Program-made: the position numbers and the translations under genes | In this document: one piece after another, positions 52,655-62,400 of the stretch | Position numbering within the stretch: position 1 is the stretch's first letter | How the letters are laid out: each line of letters starts with the position of its first letter | Notes under the pieces: generated by a model | Databases searched by the model: none | The model's input: only the letters and a program-made list of their open reading frames with translations | Told to the model about the DNA's origin: nothing | Assembly (NCBI GenBank): GCA_966211525.1 | Contig: CBIHOZ010000004.1 | Span: forward strand, 36,452 to 100,451 | From: Ohtaekwangia sp966211525 | Lineage (GTDB): Bacteria; Bacteroidota; Bacteroidia; Cytophagales; Cyclobacteriaceae | Direction: 5' to 3' | Length of the DNA stretch: 64,000 nt

Positions 52655-53734
52655 TTAATCCACGTAGGCCGAGAATGTAATTCTTTGCACCGGGTTGCGT
52701 GGATCGTTGGAATAAATAGTGACTGCTTTCTGCTGCGTGCCTTTACGATCCTGAGGCTTGAAGTTAAGTTTAATCGTGCTGCTCTCCCCGGGCTTGAGTG
52801 TCGGTTTGGTGGCTGATGCTGTTACACACGTGCAATTGCCTTGAAGTGAACGGATATTAAGTTCTTTCTTACCTGTATTCGATACTGTGATCTCGCGACT
52901 TGCTCCTGTAGATGAGACTGTTCCGAAGTCCAGAGAAGTCATGCCTAACTTTAGCTGTGGTGCTTTAGCGAGTTCATCTGGCTTCAATGGATCGAAGTAA
53001 TCCTCGAGTGTTGCGTATACCGCGAATGATTTAACAGGATTTAGCTCGTCATCAGTTTGTATCTCGACATTGTCTGATTGAAAACCGTATGCATTCTTAA
53101 GTTTACCGTTATAGCTGATCTTAACATTACCCTTTGCACCCTGTGCTAATGTCTTGTGAGATACATCAACCATTATGTATGCCGGACCAACCACTTTACC
53201 TGAAAACGTAATGGCCTTACTACCACCATTTAGAATCTGGAAGTCACGGGAAGTAAATTCATCCTTGCGATATACTTTGCCGAGGTTAAACGAGCCTGCC
53301 TTCAGCTTCCAGTTACCATTGGCTATATGAAAATCAGACGCATCAACAGATCCTCCTGAGTATACTTGTCCTTTGATTTGTAATACTATAGGAGTTGCTT
53401 CAAGATCCGTAGTAACAGTGAGTGACTTGGTAAAGAAGCCTGGTCGCCCTTTCGGATTAAAGCTCGCCTGTATATAGCCGGTCTTTCCCGCACCTACAGG
53501 TTCCTTCGACCATCCGGGTGTTGTACAACCACACGATGCCTGTACGGTTAATATCTTTACAGGACGATTACTTCCATTGGTAAAAACAAACTCATGCGTT
53601 ACCGGACCACCTTCTTCTGCTACGGTACCGAAATCAAAAATCTCTTCCTTGAACTGTAACGGTTTGGATTGCTGTGCCCATGTCTGTGTGACTGACACAA
53701 TCATTAGTACCACAAATAGTTTTAATCTTTTCAT
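52655..53734 (-). CDS. Secreted DUF1573 repeat protein
   Basis: This 359-residue protein has a signal peptide (MKRLKLFVVLMIVSVTQTWA). At least two DUF1573 Ig-like domains follow: the first has FDFGTVAEEGGPVTHEF and ASCGCTTPGW, the last has LDFGTVSSTGASREI and GNCTCVTAS. A less obvious middle domain spans about 130-240. Cys-x-Cys pairs recur in the domains. Such proteins are common in Bacteroidota and probably lie in the periplasm or on the surface; no function is established. An ATG 9 bases earlier (53743) is a possible alternative start. Confidence 0.85.
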   Translation of the reverse strand: MKRLKLFVVLMIVSVTQTWAQQSKPLQFKEEIFDFGTVAEEGGPVTHEFVFTNGSNRPVKILTVQASCGCTTPGWSKEPVGAGKTGYIQASFNPKGRPGFFTKSLTVTTDLEATPIVLQIKGQVYSGGSVDASDFHIANGNWKLKAGSFNLGKVYRKDEFTSRDFQILNGGSKAITFSGKVVGPAYIMVDVSHKTLAQGAKGNVKISYNGKLKNAYGFQSDNVEIQTDDELNPVKSFAVYATLEDYFDPLKPDELAKAPQLKLGMTSLDFGTVSSTGASREITVSNTGKKELNIRSLQGNCTCVTASATKPTLKPGESSTIKLNFKPQDRKGTQQKAVTIYSNDPRNPVQRITFSAYVD

Positions 53735-53810
53735 CACACGCATTTTATCAAATGATCACAAATTTAAAACTAATTCAGTTCTGCTTTATTTTATTTTCTT
53801 TGCAACCATT

Positions 53811-54782
53811 ATGGCAAGAATTTTAACAGGCATACAAAGCAGTGGTCGTCCGCACCTGGGCAATTTGCTGGGTGCTATCATTCCGGCAATAGAACTTTCA
53901 AAGAAATCGGGTAATGAATCTTTCTTTTTCATTGCTGATCTTCACTCACTTACTACAATAAAAGACGCACAAACCCGTGTCAGCAATGTACGTGCCGTGG
54001 CAGCCGCCTGGCTTGCGTTCGGCTTCGACATCGAGAAGAACTATCTCTACCGGCAATCACGCATTCCGGAAGTTTGTGAACTCACGTGGTATCTGAACTG
54101 CTTTACACCTTTCCCGATGCTTGCCAATGCTCACTCTTTTAAAGATAAGTCTGAAAGGTTATCGGATGTTAATGCGGGACTCTTTACTTACCCGGTGTTG
54201 ATGACGGCTGATATAATATTATATGATGCTCAGTTTGTTCCCGTTGGAAAAGATCAGCGACAGCATGTTGAAATGGCACGTGATATCGCTACAGCATTCA
54301 ACAATCAATACGGAGAAACGTTTGTGATACCCGAAGCAAAAATTGAAGAACAGGTAATGACAATACCGGGTACCAACGGACAAAAGATGAGTAAGTCGTA
54401 CGGAAATATTGTCGATATATTCTTGCCGGAGAAAGAATTACTGAAGCAGGTGAAATCCATCGTCAGTGACAGCACGCCACTGGAAGCTCCGAAAAATCCG
54501 GATATTGATAACACATATAAAATATATAGTCTGCTTGCCACCGAAGATCAACAGGAAGAACTTCGTGAAAAATACCTGGCTGGTAACTTTGGTTACGGTC
54601 ACGCGAAGCAAGCACTCTACGAACTGATCATCCAGAAGTTCAGCAAAGAGCGTGAAGCCTTCAACTTCTACATGAGCAACCCGCACGAACTCGACAAAAA
54701 ACTCGAACAAGGCGAAGCCAAAGCCCGCACCATCGCCCTCGAAGTTTTAGAGAGAGTAAGAAAGACGCTGGGATTCCGTTGA
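53811..54782 (+). CDS. trpS: Tryptophanyl-tRNA synthetase
   Basis: This 323-residue class I aminoacyl-tRNA synthetase starts MARILTGIQSSGRPHLGN, where PHLGN is the HIGH motif. It has YDAQFVPVGKDQRQH in the tryptophan-binding region and KMSKS before the C-terminal anticodon-binding helices. The reading frame extends upstream to 53577, but only across the DUF1573 gene on the other strand; the ATG at 53811 fits the family. A TTTCTTTG element just upstream may be its -7 box. Confidence 0.97.
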   Translation: MARILTGIQSSGRPHLGNLLGAIIPAIELSKKSGNESFFFIADLHSLTTIKDAQTRVSNVRAVAAAWLAFGFDIEKNYLYRQSRIPEVCELTWYLNCFTPFPMLANAHSFKDKSERLSDVNAGLFTYPVLMTADIILYDAQFVPVGKDQRQHVEMARDIATAFNNQYGETFVIPEAKIEEQVMTIPGTNGQKMSKSYGNIVDIFLPEKELLKQVKSIVSDSTPLEAPKNPDIDNTYKIYSLLATEDQQEELREKYLAGNFGYGHAKQALYELIIQKFSKEREAFNFYMSNPHELDKKLEQGEAKARTIALEVLERVRKTLGFR

Positions 54783-54868
54783 CGTGTTTATGTGTATAAG
54801 TGTGTACGTGTTTACGTTGCAAATGCATTAGACGTAAACACGTATCAACGTAAAACACCTAAACACGT
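54781..54868. repeat. Nested palindromic repeat, likely bidirectional terminator
   Basis: ACGTGTTTACGT (54806-54817) and ACGTAAACACGT (54832-54843) are perfect 12-base arms. An outer pair ACGTGTTTA (54782-54790) and TAAACACGT (54860-54868) encloses them. It lies between the convergent trpS and the 119-residue gene. Its AAACACGTAAACACCT-type motif also occurs at 9961-10026. Confidence 0.65.
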
Positions 54869-54871
54869 AAA

Positions 54872-55231
54872 TCACTTCGCTGTCCAAACCACTTCCTTCT
54901 TCTTCTCCTTCCCGATGCTCAGGGTGATGCGTGGCGGATTGGCTTCTAATGTCAGTATGGTTTCTTTGCCTGCGTATTTGTCTATTTCTACAGGCACACC
55001 TTTAATATAGGCAGTTGGGAAGAGAACATCGTTATCAGGACACAACTCATCATGCACATCTTGTAATACATCATCGAGGTATTCACCGTACTTCACTGAG
55101 AAAGCATCTTCCAGGTCGTGCAGCTGTTCTTCCAGATCGTCATACTTCGGATTGTTGTAATCTATTTTCTCCAGGTCGGTTCTCTTTTTAACAATTTCCT
55201 GGAGCGCTTTATCAAATGCCTGAATGTCCAT
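54872..55231 (-). CDS. Conserved small acidic protein, function unknown
   Basis: This 119-residue soluble protein has a helical, acidic N-terminal half (KALQEIVKKRTDL, YDDLEEQLHDLEDAF) that may form a coiled coil. The C-terminal half is rich in short strands (AYIKGVPVEIDKYAG, RITLSIGKEKK). It resembles a hypothetical family conserved in Cytophagales, but I cannot name it. No signal peptide, membrane segment or metal motif is visible. The palindromic repeat lies directly after its stop codon. Confidence 0.75.
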   Translation of the reverse strand: MDIQAFDKALQEIVKKRTDLEKIDYNNPKYDDLEEQLHDLEDAFSVKYGEYLDDVLQDVHDELCPDNDVLFPTAYIKGVPVEIDKYAGKETILTLEANPPRITLSIGKEKKKEVVWTAK

Positions 55232-55489
55232 GTTTCTTATTTTACCCCAAAGATTAAAGAAATCATTGAATTAGGAAATAGTTTGATGCACTCACAGCAA
55301 AACTCAACCGCATTTTCTTCGCTATATTATTTTGTCACTTATACACTTTTGATCCGTCCGGCCAATAAAAATCGTTCGTTTCCCATTTTGCCGAATCTCC
55401 TTTGTAATGCTTCCTTCCTCTTGTGAGATGCCGTAATTTCACAGGCGAAGTAAATGAATCAGACGGTTTAACTCTTAAAATCTCATTTT

Positions 55490-56584
55490 ATGAACCAGGA
55501 TTTTTTGCCCATCAATGGCACCGACTATATCGAACTATACGTTGGCAATGCCAAGCAATCAGCACTATATTATCAGCATTGTCTCGGGTTTGAACTCGTT
55601 GCCTATGCTGGACCGGAAACCGGTGTGCGCGATCGTGCTTCGTATGTACTGCAGCAAAACAAGATCAGATTTGTACTCACAACTGCTTTACAAAAAGATA
55701 CCCCCATCGCACAACATGTATGCAAACATGGCGATGGTGTAAAGGTATTGGCATTATGGGTAGACGATGCGCGTAAATCTTTCTATGAGACAACCTCACG
55801 TGGTGGCGTGGCGGTGCAAGAGCCAACGGTTTTGAAAGATGAGCATGGCGAAGCCGTTGTGGCATCGATCAAAACGTATGGTGAGACGATCCACACATTT
55901 GTAGAGCGTAAGAATTACAAAGGAGCATTCCTTCCGGGATATAAAGCACGCAAGAGTACACTGGCTCCATCCCCCATCGGTTTAAAATATATAGACCATT
56001 GTGTTGGCAATGTTGAACTCGGAAAGATGAACGAGTGGGTAAGCTTCTATGAAAAAGTGATGGGCTTCAGTCTGCTTGTTACGTTTGATGACAGCGACAT
56101 CTCTACTGAATATAGCGCACTCATGTCCAAAGTAGTATCGAATGGAAACGGGTATATAAAATTCCCGATCAATGAGCCCGCTGAAGGAAAGAAGAAGTCA
56201 CAGATCGAAGAGTATCTTGATTTCTACTATGGTCCCGGTGTACAGCACATCGCCATCGCGACTGATGACATTGTATATACTGTGAGCGAGTTGAAAAAAC
56301 GTGGTGTCGAGTTTTTATATGTTCCGGATACCTACTATGAAGATGTACTCGACCGTGTCGGAACGATTAACGAAGATATCAAGGAACTGAAAAAGCAGAA
56401 CATCCTCATCGATCGCGATGAAGAAGGCTACTTGTTACAGATCTTCACCAAGCCGGTACAAGACCGCCCTACTCTGTTCTTCGAGATCATCGAGCGTAAC
56501 GGAGCCAAGTCGTTTGGTAAAGGAAACTTCAAAGCCCTGTTCGAATCCATCGAACGCGAGCAGGCTCTTCGCGGCAATCTATAG
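55490..56584 (+). CDS. hppD: 4-Hydroxyphenylpyruvate dioxygenase
   Basis: This 364-residue non-haem iron enzyme of tyrosine breakdown turns 4-hydroxyphenylpyruvate into homogentisate. Two VOC (glyoxalase-like) halves are visible. The iron ligands fall at His170 (YIDHCVGNV), His253 (GVQHIAIAT) and Glu332 (LFFEIIER). The C-terminal gating region GAKSFGKGNFKALFESIEREQ is well kept. Homogentisate dioxygenase is not adjacent. The gene stands alone and ends at a shared terminator. Confidence is high. Confidence 0.96.
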   Translation: MNQDFLPINGTDYIELYVGNAKQSALYYQHCLGFELVAYAGPETGVRDRASYVLQQNKIRFVLTTALQKDTPIAQHVCKHGDGVKVLALWVDDARKSFYETTSRGGVAVQEPTVLKDEHGEAVVASIKTYGETIHTFVERKNYKGAFLPGYKARKSTLAPSPIGLKYIDHCVGNVELGKMNEWVSFYEKVMGFSLLVTFDDSDISTEYSALMSKVVSNGNGYIKFPINEPAEGKKKSQIEEYLDFYYGPGVQHIAIATDDIVYTVSELKKRGVEFLYVPDTYYEDVLDRVGTINEDIKELKKQNILIDRDEEGYLLQIFTKPVQDRPTLFFEIIERNGAKSFGKGNFKALFESIEREQALRGNL

Positions 56585-56604
56585 CAGACACCTTATTAAA
56601 TAAA

Positions 56605-56647
56605 GAAGCCAAAAGTACAGGGAGTCACTCCTTTTACTTTCGGCTTC
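56605..56647. terminator. Bidirectional terminator between hppD and the MreB-like gene
   Basis: GAAGCCAAAAGTA (56605-56617) pairs with TACTTTCGGCTTC (56635-56647) with one imperfect position. It lies between the ends of two convergent genes, with A-rich and T-containing flanks. Confidence 0.7.
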
Positions 56648-56674
56648 ATACTTTAAAGCGTTGACCTCCGGATA

Positions 56675-57700
56675 TTACTCCATCAGCACGCTTCTATATT
56701 TCTTTGGATCCTGCAACGCCTTCGCTGCACCTTTACTTACCGAGTGAAGTGCTTCGTCATCAATATGAACCGGCAACTTGATTCTGTCTTCAAAACGTTG
56801 ACGTAAACCGCGCAGGTATGCATTACCTCCGGTGATGTGAATTCCGTTCAGGTAAATATCAGCTGCGAGTTCCGGAGGACAGGTTTCGAGCGTTTGAATC
56901 ACCGCGTGCTCAATCGCACCGATCGACTTGTCTAAGATATGGGCTACTTCGGAATGATCAATCTTACGTGTTACCGGTATACCTTCCATCAGGTCTTTAC
57001 CGCGAACGATCATAGGCTCGGGCTTATCAACCAACGTATCCACTACTGCTCCTACTTTGATCTTAACCTGTTCAGCTGTCTTCAGACCAATCGCCATATT
57101 GTAATTTCTGCGGAAGTGATCCTGTATTTCCTGGTCGAATGTATCACCGGCAATCTTCACGGATTGAAATGCAGCAACACCGGAAAGCGAAATGATCACA
57201 ATCTCCGTTATACCTCCTCCTATATCAATCACCATTTTACCATTCGGCTCCTGTATGTCGAGTCCCATACCCATGGCAGCGGCCAGCGGTTCATACATTA
57301 AATAAGTATGCTTGGCATTGAACTGTCCTAATGCATCGCGAAGTGCTCTGCGCTCAACTTCAGTAGTAGAGAACGGAATACCGGAGATTATATATTCGTA
57401 TCCGCTCATGAACGATTTACCATTTACCTGGCGAACCAGTTCGTGTATCATGCGACTTGCAGAATCGTAGTCAGCAATCACACCACCCTTCAACGGCTTT
57501 ACTGGTTTCAGTTCATCGTGGTGTTTTTCAAACATATTATAGGCCTGCTCTCCTACGGCTTTCACCGTATTGTTTTCAACGTTAAACACAATGTATGATG
57601 GCTGCGACACCAGCAGGTTATTCTTATCGCGCACCAATGTATTGTTATTACCCAGGTCAATGGCCAGGCTCCGGTTTCTGAAAAAGTTGAGGTTCATCAT
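56675..57700 (-). CDS. MreB-family actin-like protein (paralog)
   Basis: This 341-residue protein has the MreB/actin ATPase fold. Phosphate-1 loop is SLAIDLGNNNTL, where usual MreB has GTANT; the connect region is YEPLAAAMGMG, phosphate-2 is MVIDIGGGITEI, and adenosine-binding is GIHITGGNAYLRG. It lacks the amphipathic leader typical of gram-negative MreB but starts MMNLNFF. Divergence in the first loop suggests a second MreB copy rather than the main one. No mreC or mreD is adjacent. Starts at 57700 and 57697 (tandem ATGs) are both possible. Confidence 0.85.
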   Translation of the reverse strand: MMNLNFFRNRSLAIDLGNNNTLVRDKNNLLVSQPSYIVFNVENNTVKAVGEQAYNMFEKHHDELKPVKPLKGGVIADYDSASRMIHELVRQVNGKSFMSGYEYIISGIPFSTTEVERRALRDALGQFNAKHTYLMYEPLAAAMGMGLDIQEPNGKMVIDIGGGITEIVIISLSGVAAFQSVKIAGDTFDQEIQDHFRRNYNMAIGLKTAEQVKIKVGAVVDTLVDKPEPMIVRGKDLMEGIPVTRKIDHSEVAHILDKSIGAIEHAVIQTLETCPPELAADIYLNGIHITGGNAYLRGLRQRFEDRIKLPVHIDDEALHSVSKGAAKALQDPKKYRSVLME

Positions 57701-57810
57701 CACAAATAATTTTTTCCGCTCGTAATCACTATTCTCCTAAAATCTACCATGCTTTTTGAAAGCTCTCAAATATCGTAACTTCCCTAAGTCTAATCAACCA
57801 GAAGTACCTT

Positions 57811-59214
57811 ATGTATAATGAATCAAGAAAATCACGAAGAAGCTTTCTGAAGAAAGCTTTTGGTACTGCTATCATTACCGGTGCAGCACCTTCTTTACTT
57901 CAGGCTTCCAACACCAAAGTTGTATCGTTGCAGCAACAGAAAGTTCCCGATAAGAAATATACTGTCAACGATCAGGTAAATATCGCTGTTATAGGCATGG
58001 GTATCATGGGCTTTAGTAATGCAGAGACAAGTGTACAGATACCGGGTGTAAAACTGGTTGGTGTTTGTGACCTATATACCGGCCGATTGGACCGCGCGAA
58101 GGAGGTGTATGGTAATGACATTTTTGTAACAAAAAATTATAAGGAGATACTCGATCGTAAAGATATAGATGCTGTCATCATAGCTACATCCGATCACTGG
58201 CACGACCGCATATCCATTGAAGCCATGAACAAAGGTAAACATGTATACTGCGAGAAGCCGATGGTACATAAACTTGAAGAAGGTGCAGAGGTTATCGCCA
58301 CGCAAAAGAAAACCGGAAAAGTATTGCAGGTCGGGAGCCAGCGCGTGAGTTCCATTGTAACACAAAAAGCACAGGAGCTCTTCGAATCCAAAATCATTGG
58401 CGACCTCGTGGTGGTTGAGACCTATATGGATCGCCACAGCTCCAACGGTGCCTGGCAATACTCCATCCCGACTGATGCCAAAAACAACACGGTAGACTGG
58501 GACAGCTTTATAGGAGACGCTCCCAAAATGCCGTACGACCCGGTGCGTTTCTTCCGCTGGCGAAATTACCAGGACTATGGCACCGGTGTGGCAGGCGATC
58601 TGTTTGTACACTTGTTCTCGGCACTGCATGCTGTAACCAGTTCAAAAGGTCCGAACCGGATTTTTGCTTCCGGAGGTTTACGATATTGGAAAGATGGCCG
58701 AGATGTACCCGATGTGATCATGGGTATATATGACTACCCGGAAACCAAACAACACCCGGCATTCAATTTACAGATGCGGGTAAACTTTGTTGATGGAAGC
58801 GAGAACGGTGAGCGACTCCGCTTTATCGGCACGGATGGTGTTATCACGCTCGGTTGGGGCGGAGTAAAAGTGGAGCGACACAAATTGTCTAATGTACCCA
58901 CGTATGGCGGTTGGGACTCCTTTGAGACATTTACCGAGGCACAACAGAAGGAATATAAGAAGTGGTACGAAGCAACCTATAAACCCGGAAAGCCGGCGAT
59001 GGTAGAATCGGATCTGGAGTTCAAAGCTCCGCAGGGATATAACGCCAACTACGACCATCACATGAATTTCTATGCAGGCATTCGCGAAGGCAAGACTATA
59101 AAAGAAGATGCACTCTTTGGTATGCGCGCAGCCGGACCTGCACTGGCCAGCAACAAGAGTTACTTCGAAAAGAAAATCATCAGCTGGGATCCGGAAGCTG
59201 CCAGACTCACCTGA
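57811..59214 (+). CDS. Tat-exported Gfo/Idh/MocA-family oxidoreductase
   Basis: This 467-residue protein begins with a Tat signal (SRRSFLKKAFG, twin Arg at positions 9-10). The NAD(P)-binding fold follows with VAVIGMGIMGF-like sequence near 58-68 and the family marker YCEKPMVHK near 148-156. The C-terminal domain is the usual beta-sheet dimerisation half. Such exported enzymes act on sugars or inositols in the periplasm or at the membrane. Its position before a hybrid sensor and a GH5-like hydrolase suggests a polysaccharide-use context, without proof. Confidence 0.9.
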   Translation: MYNESRKSRRSFLKKAFGTAIITGAAPSLLQASNTKVVSLQQQKVPDKKYTVNDQVNIAVIGMGIMGFSNAETSVQIPGVKLVGVCDLYTGRLDRAKEVYGNDIFVTKNYKEILDRKDIDAVIIATSDHWHDRISIEAMNKGKHVYCEKPMVHKLEEGAEVIATQKKTGKVLQVGSQRVSSIVTQKAQELFESKIIGDLVVVETYMDRHSSNGAWQYSIPTDAKNNTVDWDSFIGDAPKMPYDPVRFFRWRNYQDYGTGVAGDLFVHLFSALHAVTSSKGPNRIFASGGLRYWKDGRDVPDVIMGIYDYPETKQHPAFNLQMRVNFVDGSENGERLRFIGTDGVITLGWGGVKVERHKLSNVPTYGGWDSFETFTEAQQKEYKKWYEATYKPGKPAMVESDLEFKAPQGYNANYDHHMNFYAGIREGKTIKEDALFGMRAAGPALASNKSYFEKKIISWDPEAARLT

Positions 59215-59428
59215 TCGTTTGTATGAAATGTTTTTGTGAGACATTACCCGTTACAACCATTGATATGCCGTAAGTTCCTTTCAATCGATTGAATATAGCT
59301 TTAGTTACTTAATTTGATTTACTTCATAAGAATCAGATTCAGGTAAGTTGAAAGAAGCTGCAGTCGTATTGGACAGGTCTATCGACACGATTCATGTTCG
59401 GTGTTGCCCTGGTATAGGTAGCAAGCTG

Positions 59429-62400
59429 ATGAGTATACTTTGTCTCATTCAGCTTGCCTCTATTATATATGTATGGGGGCAGGATTATCGGTTCAAACAC
59501 ATTAACCGGAATGACGGGCTGTCTCAAAGTAACGTTACCTGCATCCTGCAGGATCATAAAGGCTTTATGTGGTTCGGCACACGTGATGGTTTGAACCGCT
59601 ATGATGGTTACGAGATCACGGTATACCGGAACGATCCAGCGGACTCCCGAAGCATTAGTCACAATTATATACGAACGATCTACGAAGACCACGAGCGCAG
59701 GCTTTGGGTGGGCACAGAAGACGGGGGATTGAGTTTGTACAACCGTGCCGGCGATGACTTTACCAACTACCTGCACAACCCGCAGGATACACGCAGCATC
59801 AGTTCAAACAAGGTACGGGCGATCACACAGGATTCGAAAGGAAGACTTTGGATTGGCACCGGTGGTGGCGGCCTAAATCGCTTTGATGTAAAAGAGAACG
59901 TCTTTACATGCTACCGCCACACTCCTACCCGTTCCAATTCGCCAAGCGGAAATGATATCGAAGATATACTCGAAGACAGTGATGGCGCCCTGTGGATTGC
60001 CACCTGGAATGCCGGTCTGACTAAATTTATTGCAGACGAAGACAGGTTTATTCACTACCGGAAAGCAGAAGCAGATATATACTCGCTGAGTTCCGATTAC
60101 CTGAAGAAACTATATATTGATCGCGATCAGAACCTGTGGATTGGTACGACTGAGGGAGGATTGAATCGTTACGATAAAAAGCAGGATCGCTTTATACACT
60201 ACAACCACCAGCCCGGAAAAAAGAATGGTCTCAGCAACAACGATGTTCTCTCCCTTGCAGAAGACGCCAATGGTAATTTATGGATTGGAACGCAAAATGG
60301 AGGCATTAACATCCTGGACAAGTCACGAAGTAAATTCAACTATATAGATTACGATAAGAATAATCCGGATGGCATCAACAATGGTTCCATATACTCCCTT
60401 TATAACGACCGCCAGGGGAACATGTGGATAGGCACCTTTAGCGGAGGTATAAATTTCTGTGATCTTGCTCCGCGCAAGTTCCACCACTTTGCAAACAAAG
60501 GTACAACGGATGGTCTGAATAACGAGAATGTACTATCCGTGTATGAAGATGCCGATGGAAATATATACATGGGCACGGATGGTGGCGGACTGAATATATA
60601 CCACAGGCACAGTCACAAATTTACCTACCTGCAACATGCTGCAGGAAATACCGGCAGTATCCCAAGTAACTATCCGTTGTGCATGTATGAAGATCGTAAC
60701 GGTATAGCGTGGATCGGCAACTTCTATGGTAAAGCATCGCAGTTTAACAGGAACACACGCAGCTTTCAAAAACTTCATTTTGATACCGATGTAAAACACG
60801 TAGCCGTTATTGCAGAAGATACTATTACCGGCAAGCTATGGATGGGTACATGGGGCGAAGGATTGCTGGTATACGACAAGCATGAAAAAACTACACAACA
60901 CTATATACCTGATGCATCCCGAATCGAAAGTATAAGTCACTCGATCATTTTTTCTATATACCAGGACCGCCAGGGAAATATGTGGGTCGGAACAGAAGGT
61001 GGTGGACTTAACCTGTACGATCGCGAAAAAGATCAGTTCATTCACTTTCAGTATAACCGCGACAACCCTGAAAGCATCAGCAACAACATTGTAAACGTGA
61101 TCTATGAAAATAGCAATGGCAACCTCTGGATCGGCACACAAGGTGGATTGAATTTACTCGACCGAAGTAAAAATACATTTACTACCTATACCATTAAAGA
61201 TGGTTTACCGAACAATGTTATACAGGCTATAGAAGAAGACCGTCATGGTAATTTATGGCTCAGTACCAACAAAGGTATCGCTCGCTTCAATCCAAAAACA
61301 ATAACATTCCGCAATTACGAAATTGCCGATGGACTCCAAAGCAACTCTTTCAACCGGTTAGCTTCCTTCACGAACAAAAAGGGAACAATATACTTTGGCG
61401 GGATTAACGGTCTCGACTACTTTCACCCCGATAGTATAGCCGATAATGATTTTATTCCACCGGTATATTTTACCGGGCTGCAAGTGTTCAACAAGCCGGT
61501 AAATTTCCGCGAAGAGCACGCTCCGATTACGCGCCCCATGGATGAAGCTGATGAGATAACACTGTCTTATAAAGAATCGGTATTCTCGCTGGCGTTTGCT
61601 GCGCTGAGTTATACATCTCCCGAAAAAAACCAGTATGCCTATAAACTCGAAGGATTCGATGAGCGCTGGAACTTCGTAGGGTCACAACGAAAAGCGACCT
61701 ATACCAACCTCGATCCCGGTGAATATATACTCCGCGTAAAAGCAACCAATAACGATGGTATATGGAACGAACAGGGTACCTCCGTCCGGATTATTATTAC
61801 ACCACCGTTTTGGAAAACGTGGTGGGCAAAGATCCTATATGTTGCACTTCTCCTGGCTTCACTCTTTGTGCTGCGCTATATACTTCTTCAACGGATGAAG
61901 GTACGCAATCGCCTGGAGATGGACGACATCAAACTTCGGTTCTACGCCAACATCTCGCACGAGTTCCGGACACCGCTTACCCTTATACTAGGGCCGCTTA
62001 ATCAGTTAACTACTTCAACCGACATCCAGGGTAAAGACAAACAAATGCTTCACCTTATTCATCGCAATGGACAACACTTGCTTCGGCTCATCAACCAACT
62101 TATGCACATCTACGAACTGGATGCCGGCTTTATGAAGCTCAATGTTATGAGGGGTGACATTATCGGTTTTATTAAAGGCATTAAAGAAGCATTTCAATTT
62201 ACAGCCGAAAAGCGAAATATAGTATACGAGTTTTCCGCATCAGCATCACGGGCAGAAAAATACTTTGATGCGGACAAGCTCGAGAAAATTGTATTGAACA
62301 TCTTGTCCAATGCGTTTAAATATACTCCTGATCATGGAAAGATCAGCATTAGTATTACACTCTTCGAAGAAGGTGTACTACCGGTTCCGGAAGTTATTGT

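Noticed and set aside
58072..58629. 185-codon minus-strand frame opposite the Gfo/Idh/MocA gene
   Set aside because: The plus-strand gene has a Tat signal and family motifs, while the antisense product resembles nothing and has no upstream signals.
59348..59428. TTG-initiated extension of the hybrid sensor
   Set aside because: The ATG at 59429 opens a proper signal peptide, and the extra residues would bury it.
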